Part shown: positions 37,046 to 48,455 of the stretch, one piece after another
Layout of the letters: every line of letters starts with the position of its first letter
Position numbering within the stretch: position 1 is the stretch's first letter
Assembly: GCF_002994045.1 (NCBI RefSeq)
Contig: NZ_MQUC01000003.1
Coordinates: forward strand, 186,001 to 250,000
Direction: 5' to 3'
DNA from: Nonlabens agnitus
GTDB taxonomy: Bacteria > Bacteroidota > Bacteroidia > Flavobacteriales > Flavobacteriaceae
DNA length: 64,000 nucleotides
The notes under the pieces: generated by a model
Database searches by the model: none
Seen by the model: only the letters and a program-made list of their open reading frames with translations
What the model was told of the DNA's origin: nothing
Translations under genes and position numbers: made by a program

Positions 37046-38734
37046 TCAATAACCAATGGCGGCACCATCTGGACTGGAGCTGTCTGAAGCTCCAATAATA
37101 ATGTTTTCAGACGGGTTGAACTGTATGCCCATGAGGCGACCCAATTGATCCACGGGAACCATTTGATGTCCCATTTCTTTCAAATTGTTTACTGTGTCTG
37201 GTGACAGCTTGCCCTGCTCGTAATAGGTGACATCTGGTAACCACTGGTGATGGATTTTCATGGACTCAATGGATTGTTTCACGTCCATATCATATAACAT
37301 AGCGTTGAGTACGGCTTGAAATACGGTATTAATAATGGTGCGCCCGCCTGGACTTCCCATGATTAAAAAAGGCTTGTCGTCCTTTACCACGATAGTAGGA
37401 TTCATGGATGACAACATGCGTTTTTCCGGCTCGATAAGATTGGGATCGGTTCCTATCTGGCCATTGGTTTTGGTCTCTCCTGGTACTGGATTGAAGTCAC
37501 CCATCTCATTGTTGAAAATAAATCCAAGTTTACTAGAACCTAATCCAGATCCATAGGATTGTTCCAAAGTATAGGTAACGCTTACCGCATTTCCATCTTT
37601 ATCAATTACAGAGAAATGCGTGGTGTTGTCACCATCATAGGGGTGACCAAATGTTTGAGGTTCACTCATGGACGCCTTCTCCATATTGATGTTTTCAAAT
37701 CTTTTTCTAGCGTGTTCTTTGGATATCAAGCGATCTAACGGCAAGTCTGGATTGAAGTCTGGATCACCAAGGAATTCGGCGCGATCTGCAAAGCCTCGTC
37801 GCATGGACTCGATCATTAAATGGACATAAGCGGTACTGTTGAACGGTATGCTCTCCTTATTTGCCAGTTCCATAATGTTGAGCATGGCAGCCATGGTAAC
37901 ACCACCAGAACTAGGTGGTGGCATGCTGTAAATGGTAAATTCATCAAAAGTAGAAACAATAGGTTCACGCTCTATGGCCTGATATTTCTCTAGATCTTTT
38001 TTAGTTATGATACCACCAGATTCCTTCATGAAATTTTCAATCTGCTGGGCGATTTGACCTCTATAAAAACCATCGTGTCCTTGATCTGCGATGATCTGTA
38101 AGGTTTGAGCCAGCTCGGGTTGTTTCCATACATCGCCAAATTCCAGCGCATGTCCATCGTCATCCAAAACGTATTTCTTTAAAAAGGAAGGAGCGCTAGT
38201 CGAATTTCTCAAATAGTTCGCCTCGTTATAAAGCGCCCAGGTTAATGGGAATCCATTCCTAGCTACTTCAATGGATGGTTCAACCAATTCGTTCCATGGC
38301 AGCTTTCCATATTTTTGGTGTGCGAGATACAATCCTGCAACGGTGCCTGGTACGCCTATGGCCAGTGCGCTGTTGTGATTGCTGCCTACAATCAATGAAT
38401 CGTTTTTATCCAAAAACATTTTAGGATGTGCTGCTAGAGGTGCCTTTTCTCTAAAGTCAATTGTGGTGGCTTCACCAGTATTAGGACGATACACTAAAAA
38501 ACCACCACCACCTAAGTTCCCTGCCGCTGGATGCGTTACGGCCAGAGCAAAGGCGGTCGCTACGCTGGCGTCAATAGCATTACCACCTTTTTTCATTATG
38601 TCAACACCTATCTCGCTAGCTATGCGGTTGTCAGAAACCACCATGCCGTTGCGAGCATAGGTTTGACTATAACTAATGGTCCAGCCGAGGTTGACAAGGA
38701 TAAGAATTAGAAAACTTTTGGTACGAACCAGCAT
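37046..38734 (-). CDS. ggt: Gamma-glutamyltranspeptidase
   Basis: A 562-residue secreted enzyme with signal peptide (KSFLILILVNLGWTISYSQ). Typical features: GGGGFLVYRPNTGEATTIDFREKAP in the large subunit, and the autocleavage nucleophile threonine in DGDNTTHFSVIDKDGNAVS, which starts the small subunit. PGGRTIINTVFQ and the C-terminal GASDSSSPDGAAIGY are also family marks. It cleaves gamma-glutamyl bonds such as glutathione in the periplasm. It lies 10 bases before the PagL-like gene and may be co-transcribed with it. Confidence 0.95.
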   Translation of the reverse strand: MLVRTKSFLILILVNLGWTISYSQTYARNGMVVSDNRIASEIGVDIMKKGGNAIDASVATAFALAVTHPAAGNLGGGGFLVYRPNTGEATTIDFREKAPLAAHPKMFLDKNDSLIVGSNHNSALAIGVPGTVAGLYLAHQKYGKLPWNELVEPSIEVARNGFPLTWALYNEANYLRNSTSAPSFLKKYVLDDDGHALEFGDVWKQPELAQTLQIIADQGHDGFYRGQIAQQIENFMKESGGIITKKDLEKYQAIEREPIVSTFDEFTIYSMPPPSSGGVTMAAMLNIMELANKESIPFNSTAYVHLMIESMRRGFADRAEFLGDPDFNPDLPLDRLISKEHARKRFENINMEKASMSEPQTFGHPYDGDNTTHFSVIDKDGNAVSVTYTLEQSYGSGLGSSKLGFIFNNEMGDFNPVPGETKTNGQIGTDPNLIEPEKRMLSSMNPTIVVKDDKPFLIMGSPGGRTIINTVFQAVLNAMLYDMDVKQSIESMKIHHQWLPDVTYYEQGKLSPDTVNNLKEMGHQMVPVDQLGRLMGIQFNPSENIIIGASDSSSPDGAAIGY

Positions 38735-38832
38735 AGTATCATTTTAAGGGTAAAAAGATACAACCTATTGTGGATAGCAGTCTCGATTTTATACGACCAC
38801 AGAACAAGTTATCCATAACTTTGCGATAGACT

Positions 38833-39546
38833 ATGAAAGCTACTCAACAAATCACCACGCTTACCTTTTACAAGTATGCCAACTGGAAAGATCAGTTATG
38901 GGCTTTTGGGATGATGCAGTTTGCACATGGCAAGCTCAAGAAAACGAAAGGACTGCATTTTTATAAGTTACTGGGAAGTGGTCGTGAACATTTTGATCCA
39001 CGTCCCGATTTCTCCGTTTATGGAGTGCTGCAGGTTTGGGATGATGCTGCGCACGCCCAGGAATATTTTTCAAGTTCTAATTTGAGCAACCGTTATGAGC
39101 GACATAGCAGCCACCAACTGACATTTTATTTGAAAAATATTAAAGCTTACGGTCAATGGTCCAGCCAGAATCCGTTTGAGGTTTCTCAAAACCTGAATCC
39201 AGAAAACCCTTTCATTGCTGTGATTACCAGAGCAACTATAAAACTATCGATGCTTAGGAGGTTTTGGAAATATGTGCCTACATCACAAAAGGATCTTGTC
39301 GATAATTCCAATCTGCTTTTTAGTGCTGGAATAGGCGAGAGACCAGTTACCCAAATGGCTACATTTAGTTTGTGGAATGATGTAGAAGCCCTCAAGAAAT
39401 TTGCCTATCGCGGTAAGAACCATAGACATGCCGTGCAACAAACCCAAGCACTGCAGTGGTATAAAGAAGAACTCTTTACCAGATTTCAGCCCTATAAAAT
39501 TACTGGCGACTGGCCAGAATTTGAAATCCCAGAGGCTCTAAAATAA
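38833..39546 (+). CDS. Spheroidene monooxygenase (CrtA)-like protein
   Basis: A 237-residue soluble protein. The pattern GLHFYKLLGSGREHFDPRPDFSVYG and TRATIKLSMLRRFWKYVP with GIGERPVTQMATFSLW matches the CrtA family, haem-dependent oxygenases that oxidise C-2 of acyclic carotenoid ends. It converges on the carotenoid operon with a nine-base tail-to-tail overlap with the crtY-like gene. In a pathway with a CruF-like hydratase and a second CrtI-type desaturase, it could be the 2'-hydroxylase that turns saproxanthin into myxol; this is inference. A TAACTTTG element at 38816-38823 may be its -7 box. Confidence 0.75.
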   Translation: MKATQQITTLTFYKYANWKDQLWAFGMMQFAHGKLKKTKGLHFYKLLGSGREHFDPRPDFSVYGVLQVWDDAAHAQEYFSSSNLSNRYERHSSHQLTFYLKNIKAYGQWSSQNPFEVSQNLNPENPFIAVITRATIKLSMLRRFWKYVPTSQKDLVDNSNLLFSAGIGERPVTQMATFSLWNDVEALKKFAYRGKNHRHAVQQTQALQWYKEELFTRFQPYKITGDWPEFEIPEALK

Positions 39547-40658
39547 TTTTTTGAAAAAGCCTTTGATAAAAGGCCATGAGGTAAGTGGCAACATGATTTT
39601 TAATTCTTCTGCCAGTACAGTTTCCTCATCTAGAAATGATAAGATTCGTTTGATAGGATTGTTTTTATACAAGTTCTGGAACAAGAGATGGCCTCGATCA
39701 TTATGGTGTTTTAGAACATCCAGCATGATGTCATCATAAAAGCGAAACTTCTTCAGGAACATCCCAGCATCCAGAGGTTTGCTTTTTAGATAATTGTCTA
39801 TCAAAATTCCCACAAACTTTTCGGTGCGCTTAAAACTGTAACCTGTGCTGGGTTTGACCCAACCACCAGCTGTTCCTATTTTATGCACTAACCGTGTATT
39901 ATGCTGTTCAAATCGGTACGTCGTCATTGGGATATTTCCTTGTTCCGTCGAGATGATTTCATACGATTCAATATTCAAATAATCACTCAAATATGTTTTG
40001 AGATACTTCTCGTAGGTCTGGTTACTCACGATTTCTGAAGAGAAATATGTGAACTCTACTAGAGCTTCTGTGGCAGAATAGGGTAGGATATATGTAAAAC
40101 TTGTCGTGCCAGGATCTCGCAAACGGTAATCCATCATCAAGAATCTGGACGGATCAAAAATCTCTTTTTCTGTTTTGATCACCCAACCTAGAAAGTGTTG
40201 TTGGAGTTTGATCGATTGGGTATCTTGAAAAAAAGCGCTTGGGATACGACTGTCTAGAACCAGCTTGGCTTCAAAGGAACCTGCTTCGGTGGTGATGGTG
40301 GCCGTTTCGGTATTTTCAATGACGTTGGCAACTCTGTTTTCTACTAAGGTGCAGTTGGGATGGTCGATGAGTTTCGCTTTCGCGAAAGCGATGACATCAC
40401 GGCTTTTCAATTGTTTGTAACGATAGGGCGTGAGATCAAAATCCAGTTTTAAGTCGTCTGTTTTAAAACTTCCAAAGTCCCATGCATACGAAATGAGATG
40501 ATCCCATTTTCCTGTTCCCTTCTCCCAAAAACTCCAGGTCTTGTCCAGGCTTTCACCTTGAAAATCGTCCAAAACCAGAATCTTGTGGTCCTTAAAACCT
40601 TGATGCTCCAGCATGGCCAGCAACACCTGACTACCTGCGTTGCCTAATCCTATGATGG

Positions 40659-40683
<25 letters not shown>
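39538..40683 (-). CDS. crtY: Lycopene beta-cyclase
   Basis: A 381-residue flavoprotein. The N-terminal dinucleotide loop is IAIIGLGNAGSQVL, and TWSFWEKGTG, ILPYSATEALVEFTYFS and GTAGGWVKPSTGYSF are CrtY family landmarks. It forms beta-ionone rings at the ends of lycopene. ATG 40683 (MDHHQYDIAIIG) is chosen because upstream residues are out of character; it overlaps the previous gene by 25 bases. A palindrome copy encodes AFAKAK near residue 100. Last gene of the seven-gene carotenoid operon. Confidence 0.9.
40374..40391. repeat. Palindrome copy 11 (inside crtY)
   Basis: 18-base version, read on the minus strand as I-A-F-A-K-A. Confidence 0.92.
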
Positions 40684-43184
<2,501 letters not shown>

Positions 43185-43186
43185 TT

Positions 43187-44026
43187 TTATATGAGGTTGA
43201 GGCGGTAACTTACGTAACCTTTTGCGAGTAGTCCAATTTTTTCATAGTTGGGTACTCTAATTCTTGTATTTCGTATTTCAGCAGATGGTGTGCGTTCTAG
43301 CCTTGTCAATAAACGACGATAATAAATGTAGGCCGTGTAGACACCCAACTTTGCTTCTACAGGTAGTCGTTGAATACCGTTGAGACCTGCATCAAAATCT
43401 GCTTTTATTTCTTCAATTAACCGTTCCTTATCTTCCTCTTTAAGATCGTGCAGATTTGTATTAGGAAAGTAGCTGCGTTCCAATACATCAAGATCTGCCT
43501 TGAGGTCTCTCAAAAAATTCACTTTTTGAAAAGCACTGCCTAGTCTCATCGCGTCTTCCTTAAGGTCATCGTACTTCTGTTGATCACCTTTGACAAATAC
43601 CTTGAGAGACATAAGACCTACGACATCTGCACTGCCATAGATGTAGTTTCTATATTCTTCATCAGTTAAATAAACTGATTTGTCTAGATCCAGACGCATG
43701 CTGTGGATAAAGGCTCCATACATGTCTGGTGTGATGTTGTATTTATTGACTGTTTCCTGAAAAGAATTTAGGATAGGATTTAAACTAATTTTTTCTTCGA
43801 TCGCCAGTTTAAGATCATTCTCAAATCGGTCCAATAGACTGCGTTTATCAAAATCGTGGAAGGTGTCTACAATTTCATCAGCAAAACGAACGAAACCATA
43901 AATGTTGTGAATGTCTTGGCGTATAGTTGGACCCAACATTTTGCTGGCAAGAGAAAATGAAGTGCTATAATTATGAGTTACAGCCTTACTACATTGGCGG
44001 GAAACCTCGTCAAAAATACTTTTCAT
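43187..44026 (-). CDS. crtB: Phytoene synthase
   Basis: A 279-residue cytoplasmic prenyltransferase. The two Asp-rich motifs are visible as RFADEIVD and KVNFLRDLKADLDVLERSYFP, both needed for Mg2+-diphosphate binding. It condenses two geranylgeranyl diphosphates to phytoene, the first carotenoid. It overlaps the upstream crtI by four bases (ATGA-type coupling). The length is normal for bacterial CrtB. Confidence 0.95.
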   Translation of the reverse strand: MKSIFDEVSRQCSKAVTHNYSTSFSLASKMLGPTIRQDIHNIYGFVRFADEIVDTFHDFDKRSLLDRFENDLKLAIEEKISLNPILNSFQETVNKYNITPDMYGAFIHSMRLDLDKSVYLTDEEYRNYIYGSADVVGLMSLKVFVKGDQQKYDDLKEDAMRLGSAFQKVNFLRDLKADLDVLERSYFPNTNLHDLKEEDKERLIEEIKADFDAGLNGIQRLPVEAKLGVYTAYIYYRRLLTRLERTPSAEIRNTRIRVPNYEKIGLLAKGYVSYRLNLI

Positions 44027-45489
44027 CGATTGATATGTTTGTTAATCAATTGGGCAGCCAGTTTACCGGATATCAATGAAGGCGGTACGCCAGGACCAGG
44101 AACCGTTAGCTGACCTGTAAAGTAAAGACTTTTTACCTTTCTACTTCTTAAATTAGGTCTAAGAAATGCAGTTTGTAGTAAAGTATTGGCCATGCCATAA
44201 GCATTTCCCTTGTAACTATTATAAGCCTCTTTAAAATCGTTTACACAAAAAGACTCTTTGAAAAGAATATGATCCATCACTTTTTGATCGGTCAGTTTTT
44301 CAAACCTATCCAGTATTTTTTTGAAATAGGTTTCCCTTAATTCTGGTGTGTCTTCTAATCCTGGAGCTAGTGGGATTAGAAAAAAACCATTTTCACAGCC
44401 GTCAGGTGCGGTGCTAGAATCCGTTATTGATGTAAAGTTTGCGTAGAATAAAGGATCTTCTGGCCATTTGGGATCCTCATAAATTTCATTAGCGTGTTTG
44501 GTGAAATCCGTATCAAAGAACAGGTTATGATGGTCAACATTTATTAATTTCTTGTCAAAACCAACATAGAATATCAAAGAGCTAGGTGCAAACGTTTTTC
44601 TTTCCCAATAACTCTCTGAGTATTGTCTCAATTTTTCAGGAAGCAAAGTTTCAGAATGATGATAATCTGCACCAGAGAGCACATTGTCGTAAAGATGCAC
44701 TTCTCCACTCAAGGAGATACCTTCTGCACGCTGCTGATCATTGACTAAAATTTCTGTGACTGGTGAGTTAGTTTTGATAACAACGCCTAGTTCCTCGGCA
44801 AGTTTTTTCATTCCCAGGATGACCTCATACATACCGCCTTTAGGGTGCCATGTGCCTAAACCAAAATCTGCATAATTCATGAAATTATAGAAACTAGGTG
44901 TGTTTCCAGGTGTAGCGCCCAGAAACAAGACGGGAAATTCCAGAATGGAAACCAATCTAGGGTCCTTGAATTTTTTGCGAACGTCCTTGGAGACATTTCC
45001 AATAAAAGCTCCTATCTTTTTAATCGTCTGCGGCGTGACTAGCTCTAAAGGAGATTCGCCTGGCCTATAAACAAGATTTTTAATGGCAATGTCATAATTC
45101 TCACTGGAAGTATCCATAAACTCTTGAAGCTTTGCAGCGCTTCCAGACTCTATGGACTCAAAAGTAGCTTTGATCTTTTCAAGATCGTCGCCTATTTGTA
45201 TGCGATCATTTTCAAAGTAAACCGAATAAGCAGGATTGAGTTTATCCAGTTCATAATAATCAGACGGTGTCTTACCAAAATCTGCAAAGAAGCGTTCAAA
45301 TATATCTGGCATCCAGTACCAGGATGGACCTATGTCAAAGGTAAAGCCATCTTTTTCTAGCCTGCGTGCTCTACCACCTACCGTATCATTTTTTTCATAA
45401 ACGGTGACTTGGTGGCCAGATGCCGCCAGATAAGAGGCCGCGGCAAGGGAAGAAAAACCCGAACCTATTACGGCTGTTTTTTTACTCAT
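44023..45489 (-). CDS. crtI: Phytoene desaturase
   Basis: A 488-residue flavoprotein. The FAD loop AVIGSGFSSLAAASYLAASGH and YEKNDTVGGRARRLEKDGFTFDIGPSWYWMPD open the protein, and GQLTVPGPGVPPSLISGKLAA closes it, all standard for CrtI. It converts phytoene to lycopene by four desaturations. It directly follows the regulator (four-base overlap) and precedes crtB, the usual order in Flavobacteriaceae. Confidence 0.95.
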   Translation of the reverse strand: MSKKTAVIGSGFSSLAAASYLAASGHQVTVYEKNDTVGGRARRLEKDGFTFDIGPSWYWMPDIFERFFADFGKTPSDYYELDKLNPAYSVYFENDRIQIGDDLEKIKATFESIESGSAAKLQEFMDTSSENYDIAIKNLVYRPGESPLELVTPQTIKKIGAFIGNVSKDVRKKFKDPRLVSILEFPVLFLGATPGNTPSFYNFMNYADFGLGTWHPKGGMYEVILGMKKLAEELGVVIKTNSPVTEILVNDQQRAEGISLSGEVHLYDNVLSGADYHHSETLLPEKLRQYSESYWERKTFAPSSLIFYVGFDKKLINVDHHNLFFDTDFTKHANEIYEDPKWPEDPLFYANFTSITDSSTAPDGCENGFFLIPLAPGLEDTPELRETYFKKILDRFEKLTDQKVMDHILFKESFCVNDFKEAYNSYKGNAYGMANTLLQTAFLRPNLRSRKVKSLYFTGQLTVPGPGVPPSLISGKLAAQLINKHINR

Positions 45490-46391
45490 ATAGATTGTAA
45501 TTGCTCTTCAAAATAGTTCATGGCATGCTCGATACTCTTGAAGACTTTTTGGTTGGGCGTCAATATTTCTTGATCTAAGTCGGCAGTTTTTGTTCCTAAT
45601 AACACTAAAGGAGCCTGATTGACCTTAGAATTAAATTTCTTGAGAAACTTAGGTAGTTTTTTAGAAGTAGGTTGCACAGTGATAAAGGTAACAAAAGTTG
45701 GGTTTTGACCATTACGCTGGAAAAAAGATAACGTGTCCAACTTCATACTTGCACCTAAGAAAATGGTATGGAATCCTGCAGATCGCAACCTATAGTTCAA
45801 AAATAAAAGTCCTAAATCATGCATTTCATTCTCTGGCAAGAAGAGAATATACGTTGGTGAGTCTAACGATTCCTGACGGCTATCTAATACTTGAGTCTGT
45901 ATCAAGAGCTTTTGCTTGATAAGATTACTTATAAAATGCTCATGCGCAATGTTGATGGTATTGGTTTGCCATAAACTACCCAATTCTTCTAAAAGAGGTA
46001 TGAGTAAGTCATAAAAGACCTTGTCAAAACCTTTTTGAGATAATTCTGCTTCATAAACGTTATTAAATAGGTTTTCATCAAAATTGACCATGGCCAGCTT
46101 CAATTCTTGCAACCTAAGGTTATGTTGATGTGCTGATTCTGCTTGAGTACGAACCCTGTGTTCTATCTCTTCATTACTCAAGGTAGCGATGGCACTGATC
46201 TTCATTCCCGTATTCTTCAGATAACTCACGTTGAGAATTTTTTGAAGAGCATGAAGATTATAAACTCTGATGTTAGTTTCACTGCGATCAGGTTCCAGTA
46301 AATGATGTCTCTTTTCCCAGATGCGTATCGTATGTGCCTTGATACCACTTAGGTTTTCTAGATCTTTTATGGAGAAGGTACTTTTGATCAA
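45486..46391 (-). CDS. MerR-family regulator with cobalamin-binding domain (CarH/LitR-like)
   Basis: A 301-residue regulator, start TTG. Residues 6-70 form a MerR winged helix (FSIKDLENLSGIKAHTIRIW). The C-terminal part has the CarH markers: Trp141 followed by nine residues and Glu151-His152 (W-x9-EH), and EMHDLG with His191 as lower cobalt ligand. Cobalamin-dependent relatives repress carotenoid genes in the dark. Residue 142, just after the Trp, is Gln, whereas in Thermus CarH a His there forms the light-state adduct, so light response may differ. It heads the carotenoid operon and likely autoregulates it. Confidence 0.85.
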   Translation of the reverse strand: MIKSTFSIKDLENLSGIKAHTIRIWEKRHHLLEPDRSETNIRVYNLHALQKILNVSYLKNTGMKISAIATLSNEEIEHRVRTQAESAHQHNLRLQELKLAMVNFDENLFNNVYEAELSQKGFDKVFYDLLIPLLEELGSLWQTNTINIAHEHFISNLIKQKLLIQTQVLDSRQESLDSPTYILFLPENEMHDLGLLFLNYRLRSAGFHTIFLGASMKLDTLSFFQRNGQNPTFVTFITVQPTSKKLPKFLKKFNSKVNQAPLVLLGTKTADLDQEILTPNQKVFKSIEHAMNYFEEQLQSI

Positions 46392-46396
46392 GACGT

Positions 46397-46428
46397 TTGT
46401 TTAAGAATAAGTCGATAAAGTTAAACAA
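46397..46428. promoter_or_regulatory. Candidate operator/promoter of the carotenoid operon
   Basis: Perfect inverted repeat TTGTTTAA–N16–TTAAACAA. On the minus strand a TAACTTTA (46423-46416), resembling the TAnnTTTG -7 box, overlaps the spacer and one half-site. A regulator bound here would block or distort the promoter. Confidence 0.5.
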
Positions 46429-46560
46429 TTTGAAGGAGACCGAAATCTTTGAATTTTAGGTAGAAACTACGTGCTTATTGTGAGGATAGTAATTGAACGG
46501 AATTCTAACCTGGTATATTGAAAGATATTAGAAAGCTCATCAAAATCTAACTTCATAAAA

Positions 46561-46590
46561 AAAGGTCTTGATGATATCATCAAGACCTTT
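46561..46590 (-). terminator. Terminator after the tRNA pair
   Basis: Perfect 30-base inverted repeat (AAAGGTCTTGATGAT and its complement), followed on the minus strand by four more T, seven base pairs after the tRNA-Leu end. Confidence 0.85.
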
Positions 46591-46597
46591 AAATATG

Positions 46598-46679
46598 TAC
46601 CCAGGATGGGACTTGAACCCACACGTATAAATACACACGGCCCTCAACCGTGCCTGTCTACCAATTTCAGCACCTGGGT
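46598..46679 (-). tRNA. tRNA-Leu (anticodon GAG)
   Basis: On the minus strand a seven-base acceptor stem ACCCAGG/CCTGGGT with discriminator A, D-arm with AAATTGGTAGAC, anticodon stem CACGG/CCGTG with loop TTGAGGG (anticodon GAG), a long variable arm as expected for class II tRNA-Leu, and GGGTTCAAGTCCC for the T-arm. The 3' CCA is not encoded. Confidence 0.93.
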
Positions 46680-46685
46680 ATAAAA

Positions 46686-46711
46686 AAAGTCCTTATAAAA
46701 ATAAGGACTTT
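46686..46711 (-). terminator. Hairpin between tRNA-Lys and tRNA-Leu
   Basis: AAAGTCCTTAT–aaaa–ATAAGGACTTT, with a T-run on the minus strand after it. It could end a share of transcripts after tRNA-Lys or mark a processing site. Confidence 0.65.
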
Positions 46712-46729
46712 AGCGCCTTACGGCCTTCG

Positions 46730-46802
46730 TGACTTGGCTGGGGTTCGAACCCAGGACCCTCACATTAAAAGTGTGATGCTCTACCAGCTGAGCTACCAAG
46801 TC
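46730..46802 (-). tRNA. tRNA-Lys (anticodon TTT)
   Basis: A 73-base cloverleaf: acceptor GACTTGG/CCAAGTC with discriminator A, D-arm AGCTCAGCTGGTAGAGC, anticodon loop CTTTTAA (anticodon TTT), and T-arm TGGGTTCGAACCCCA. CCA is not encoded. It lies upstream of tRNA-Leu on the same strand. Confidence 0.95.
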
Positions 46803-46890
46803 GTCATTTCTAAATGCGGGTGCAAATATAAAACGTATATTCCTTAACCTACTAATCTTTTTCCCATAAATTTGAGAGAAAATTAAACCT

Positions 46891-47433
46891 TTGCAATTAG
46901 AGAATAAAAAGCCCGTCAGTTATATTTTGCTGGGCTACATGGGATCTGGTAAAAGTACTGTAGGACAAGTACTTGCGTCCTTGACTTCACTGCCCTTTAT
47001 AGATCTCGATGATTACATAGAAGCGCAGGAATCGATGTCTATCTCCCAAATTATCGCCCAAAAGGGAATAATTTATTTCAGAAAACAAGAATTATTGCAC
47101 TTAAAATCAGTTTTAAAACGACGAGAGTCCATCGTTTTATCACTTGGTGGTGGTACACCATGTTACTATAATAATATGGAGCTGATTAATGAAAAACCTG
47201 AAAGTCGATCGATTTACCTAAGAGCAAACGTTCCTTTTCTTGCCCAACGACTATTTGAAGAAAGACAAACCAGACCATTAATTGCAGGAATTGACACTAG
47301 GGACGAACTCGCAGAATTTATAGGTAAGCATCTTTTAGAAAGGTCAGCGTTTTATAATCAGGCCCATAAAGTGGTGGAAATCGAGAATAAAACACCACAA
47401 GAAATCGCGCTAGAGATTCTTGATCTAGCTTAA
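46891..47433 (+). CDS. aroK: Shikimate kinase
   Basis: A 180-residue kinase of the aromatic amino acid pathway, ATP plus shikimate to shikimate-3-phosphate. P-loop GYMGSGKSTVG (15-25), shikimate-binding Asp in FIDLDDYIE, FRKQE, LGGGTPCY, and the lid RQTRPLI are all present. The start is TTG: an in-frame stop lies 18 bases upstream and no ATG precedes the P-loop. It overlaps the convergent phosphoribosyltransferase gene by nine bases. Confidence 0.93.
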   Translation: MQLENKKPVSYILLGYMGSGKSTVGQVLASLTSLPFIDLDDYIEAQESMSISQIIAQKGIIYFRKQELLHLKSVLKRRESIVLSLGGGTPCYYNNMELINEKPESRSIYLRANVPFLAQRLFEERQTRPLIAGIDTRDELAEFIGKHLLERSAFYNQAHKVVEIENKTPQEIALEILDLA

Positions 47434-47913
47434 AGAAACACTACTGGCTTTATGGTCCAGGATCACGGTAATATGCTCTTCCATAGTGGTGGAAAGTGAG
47501 ATCCCTTTAAAATCTGCTTTGACAGGAAACTTTTTGTGATTTCGGTTTACGAGTACAGCCGTCTTAAATTTTTTCAGTGGTACATTAAGAAAGTGCCTCA
47601 CTGCATAGATAAGAGTCGTTCCAGAGTTCAACACATCATCGCACAACACGATTCCCTTTTCTTTATACTTATCAGGAGATAGGCTGGTATGAATTTCGGC
47701 TAGCGGATTTTTCTTATCCATTTTCACCTCGCACAGCGTGATCTGGAACTCACAAATATGTTCCAGCTGGTCTTTTAACCGTCTTGCCAGAACGTAGCCA
47801 CCATCTGCAATACCAGCAAGAATGATCTCGTCATGCTCCATATAGACTTCCGCAATTTGATATGCGATGCGTCTTATTTTATGATTGACCTGCTCGTGAT
47901 TTAGAATCTCCAT
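47425..47913 (-). CDS. Phosphoribosyltransferase-family protein (PyrR-like)
   Basis: A 162-residue protein. The PRPP loop is GIVLCDDVLNSGTTLIYAV, and IILAGIADGGYVLARRL is the other substrate loop of type I phosphoribosyltransferases. PyrR or hypoxanthine/xanthine-type activity is possible; no pyr genes lie nearby, so regulatory function is not supported. The length (about 160) is usual for Bacteroidota members. Confidence 0.85.
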   Translation of the reverse strand: MEILNHEQVNHKIRRIAYQIAEVYMEHDEIILAGIADGGYVLARRLKDQLEHICEFQITLCEVKMDKKNPLAEIHTSLSPDKYKEKGIVLCDDVLNSGTTLIYAVRHFLNVPLKKFKTAVLVNRNHKKFPVKADFKGISLSTTMEEHITVILDHKASSVSLS

Positions 47914-47948
47914 AATAGTTTCAAAGGTAAATGGCGGTGTTTAGGGAA

Positions 47949-47968
47949 TTCGCTTTCGCGAAAGCGAA
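47949..47968. repeat. Palindrome copy 13 (intergenic, full 20-mer)
   Basis: Perfect 20-mer between the S4-domain gene and the phosphoribosyltransferase gene. Confidence 0.95.
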
Positions 47969-47999
47969 CTCATCTATAGCTTTTCTCAAATGTAATGAA

Positions 48000-48380
48000 T
48001 CACTCTTCTTCAAGGTCACCGTTCAACAAATTTCCAAGATCGCGCCGGTCTTTTTTGGTAGGCCTGCCTTCACCTTTGCGGCGATAGTAGTCCTGGTTGA
48101 GCTCGATCATCTTGCGAGCCTCAAAATTTTCTGTTGGCGTACGATCCACTCTATAGAGATCTACCAGTTTGTTGCCCACACGGCTGGATGGCAGGTCCAG
48201 AACCTCGACCACATAATCGATCTGGTCCTTGCGCAGCGTGATCACATCACCAGGATAGACATCCCTTGCAGGTTTGACAATATCGCCGTTGATTTTAAAC
48301 TTTCCCTTTTTTGCGGCGTCTGTAGCTTTACTGCGTGTCTTGTAGTATCGTACTGACCATAAAAATTTATCGATGCGCAT
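48000..48380 (-). CDS. S4-domain RNA-binding protein (Hsp15/HslR-like)
   Basis: A 126-residue protein. The S4 domain occupies the first 60 residues (MRIDKFLWSVRYYKTRSKATDAAKKGKFKING, split here only for reading: RIDKFLW then KATDAAKKGK). A basic C-terminal tail (YYRRKGEGRPTKKDRRD) follows, as in Hsp15 proteins that bind stalled 50S subunits with nascent chains. ATG 48380 fits the usual N-terminus; nine upstream residues are unlike relatives. Confidence 0.88.
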   Translation of the reverse strand: MRIDKFLWSVRYYKTRSKATDAAKKGKFKINGDIVKPARDVYPGDVITLRKDQIDYVVEVLDLPSSRVGNKLVDLYRVDRTPTENFEARKMIELNQDYYRRKGEGRPTKKDRRDLGNLLNGDLEEE

Positions 48381-48429
48381 ATGACAGCTTATATAGAAGC
48401 GTTTCACCTACAAAAATAGCCGAAAATAC

Positions 48430-48437
48430 TATCTTTG
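48430..48437 (+). promoter_or_regulatory. Probable -7 element of the FKBP gene
   Basis: TATCTTTG matches TAnnTTTG exactly and lies 18 bases before the ATG; a good -33 TTTG at 19-21 bases is not seen. Confidence 0.4.
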
Positions 48438-48455
48438 GCCTCTGAAAAAGAAAAC

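Noticed and set aside
46650..46847. 65-residue plus-strand frame across the tRNA genes
   Set aside because: Runs antisense through tRNA-Leu and tRNA-Lys; not a gene.
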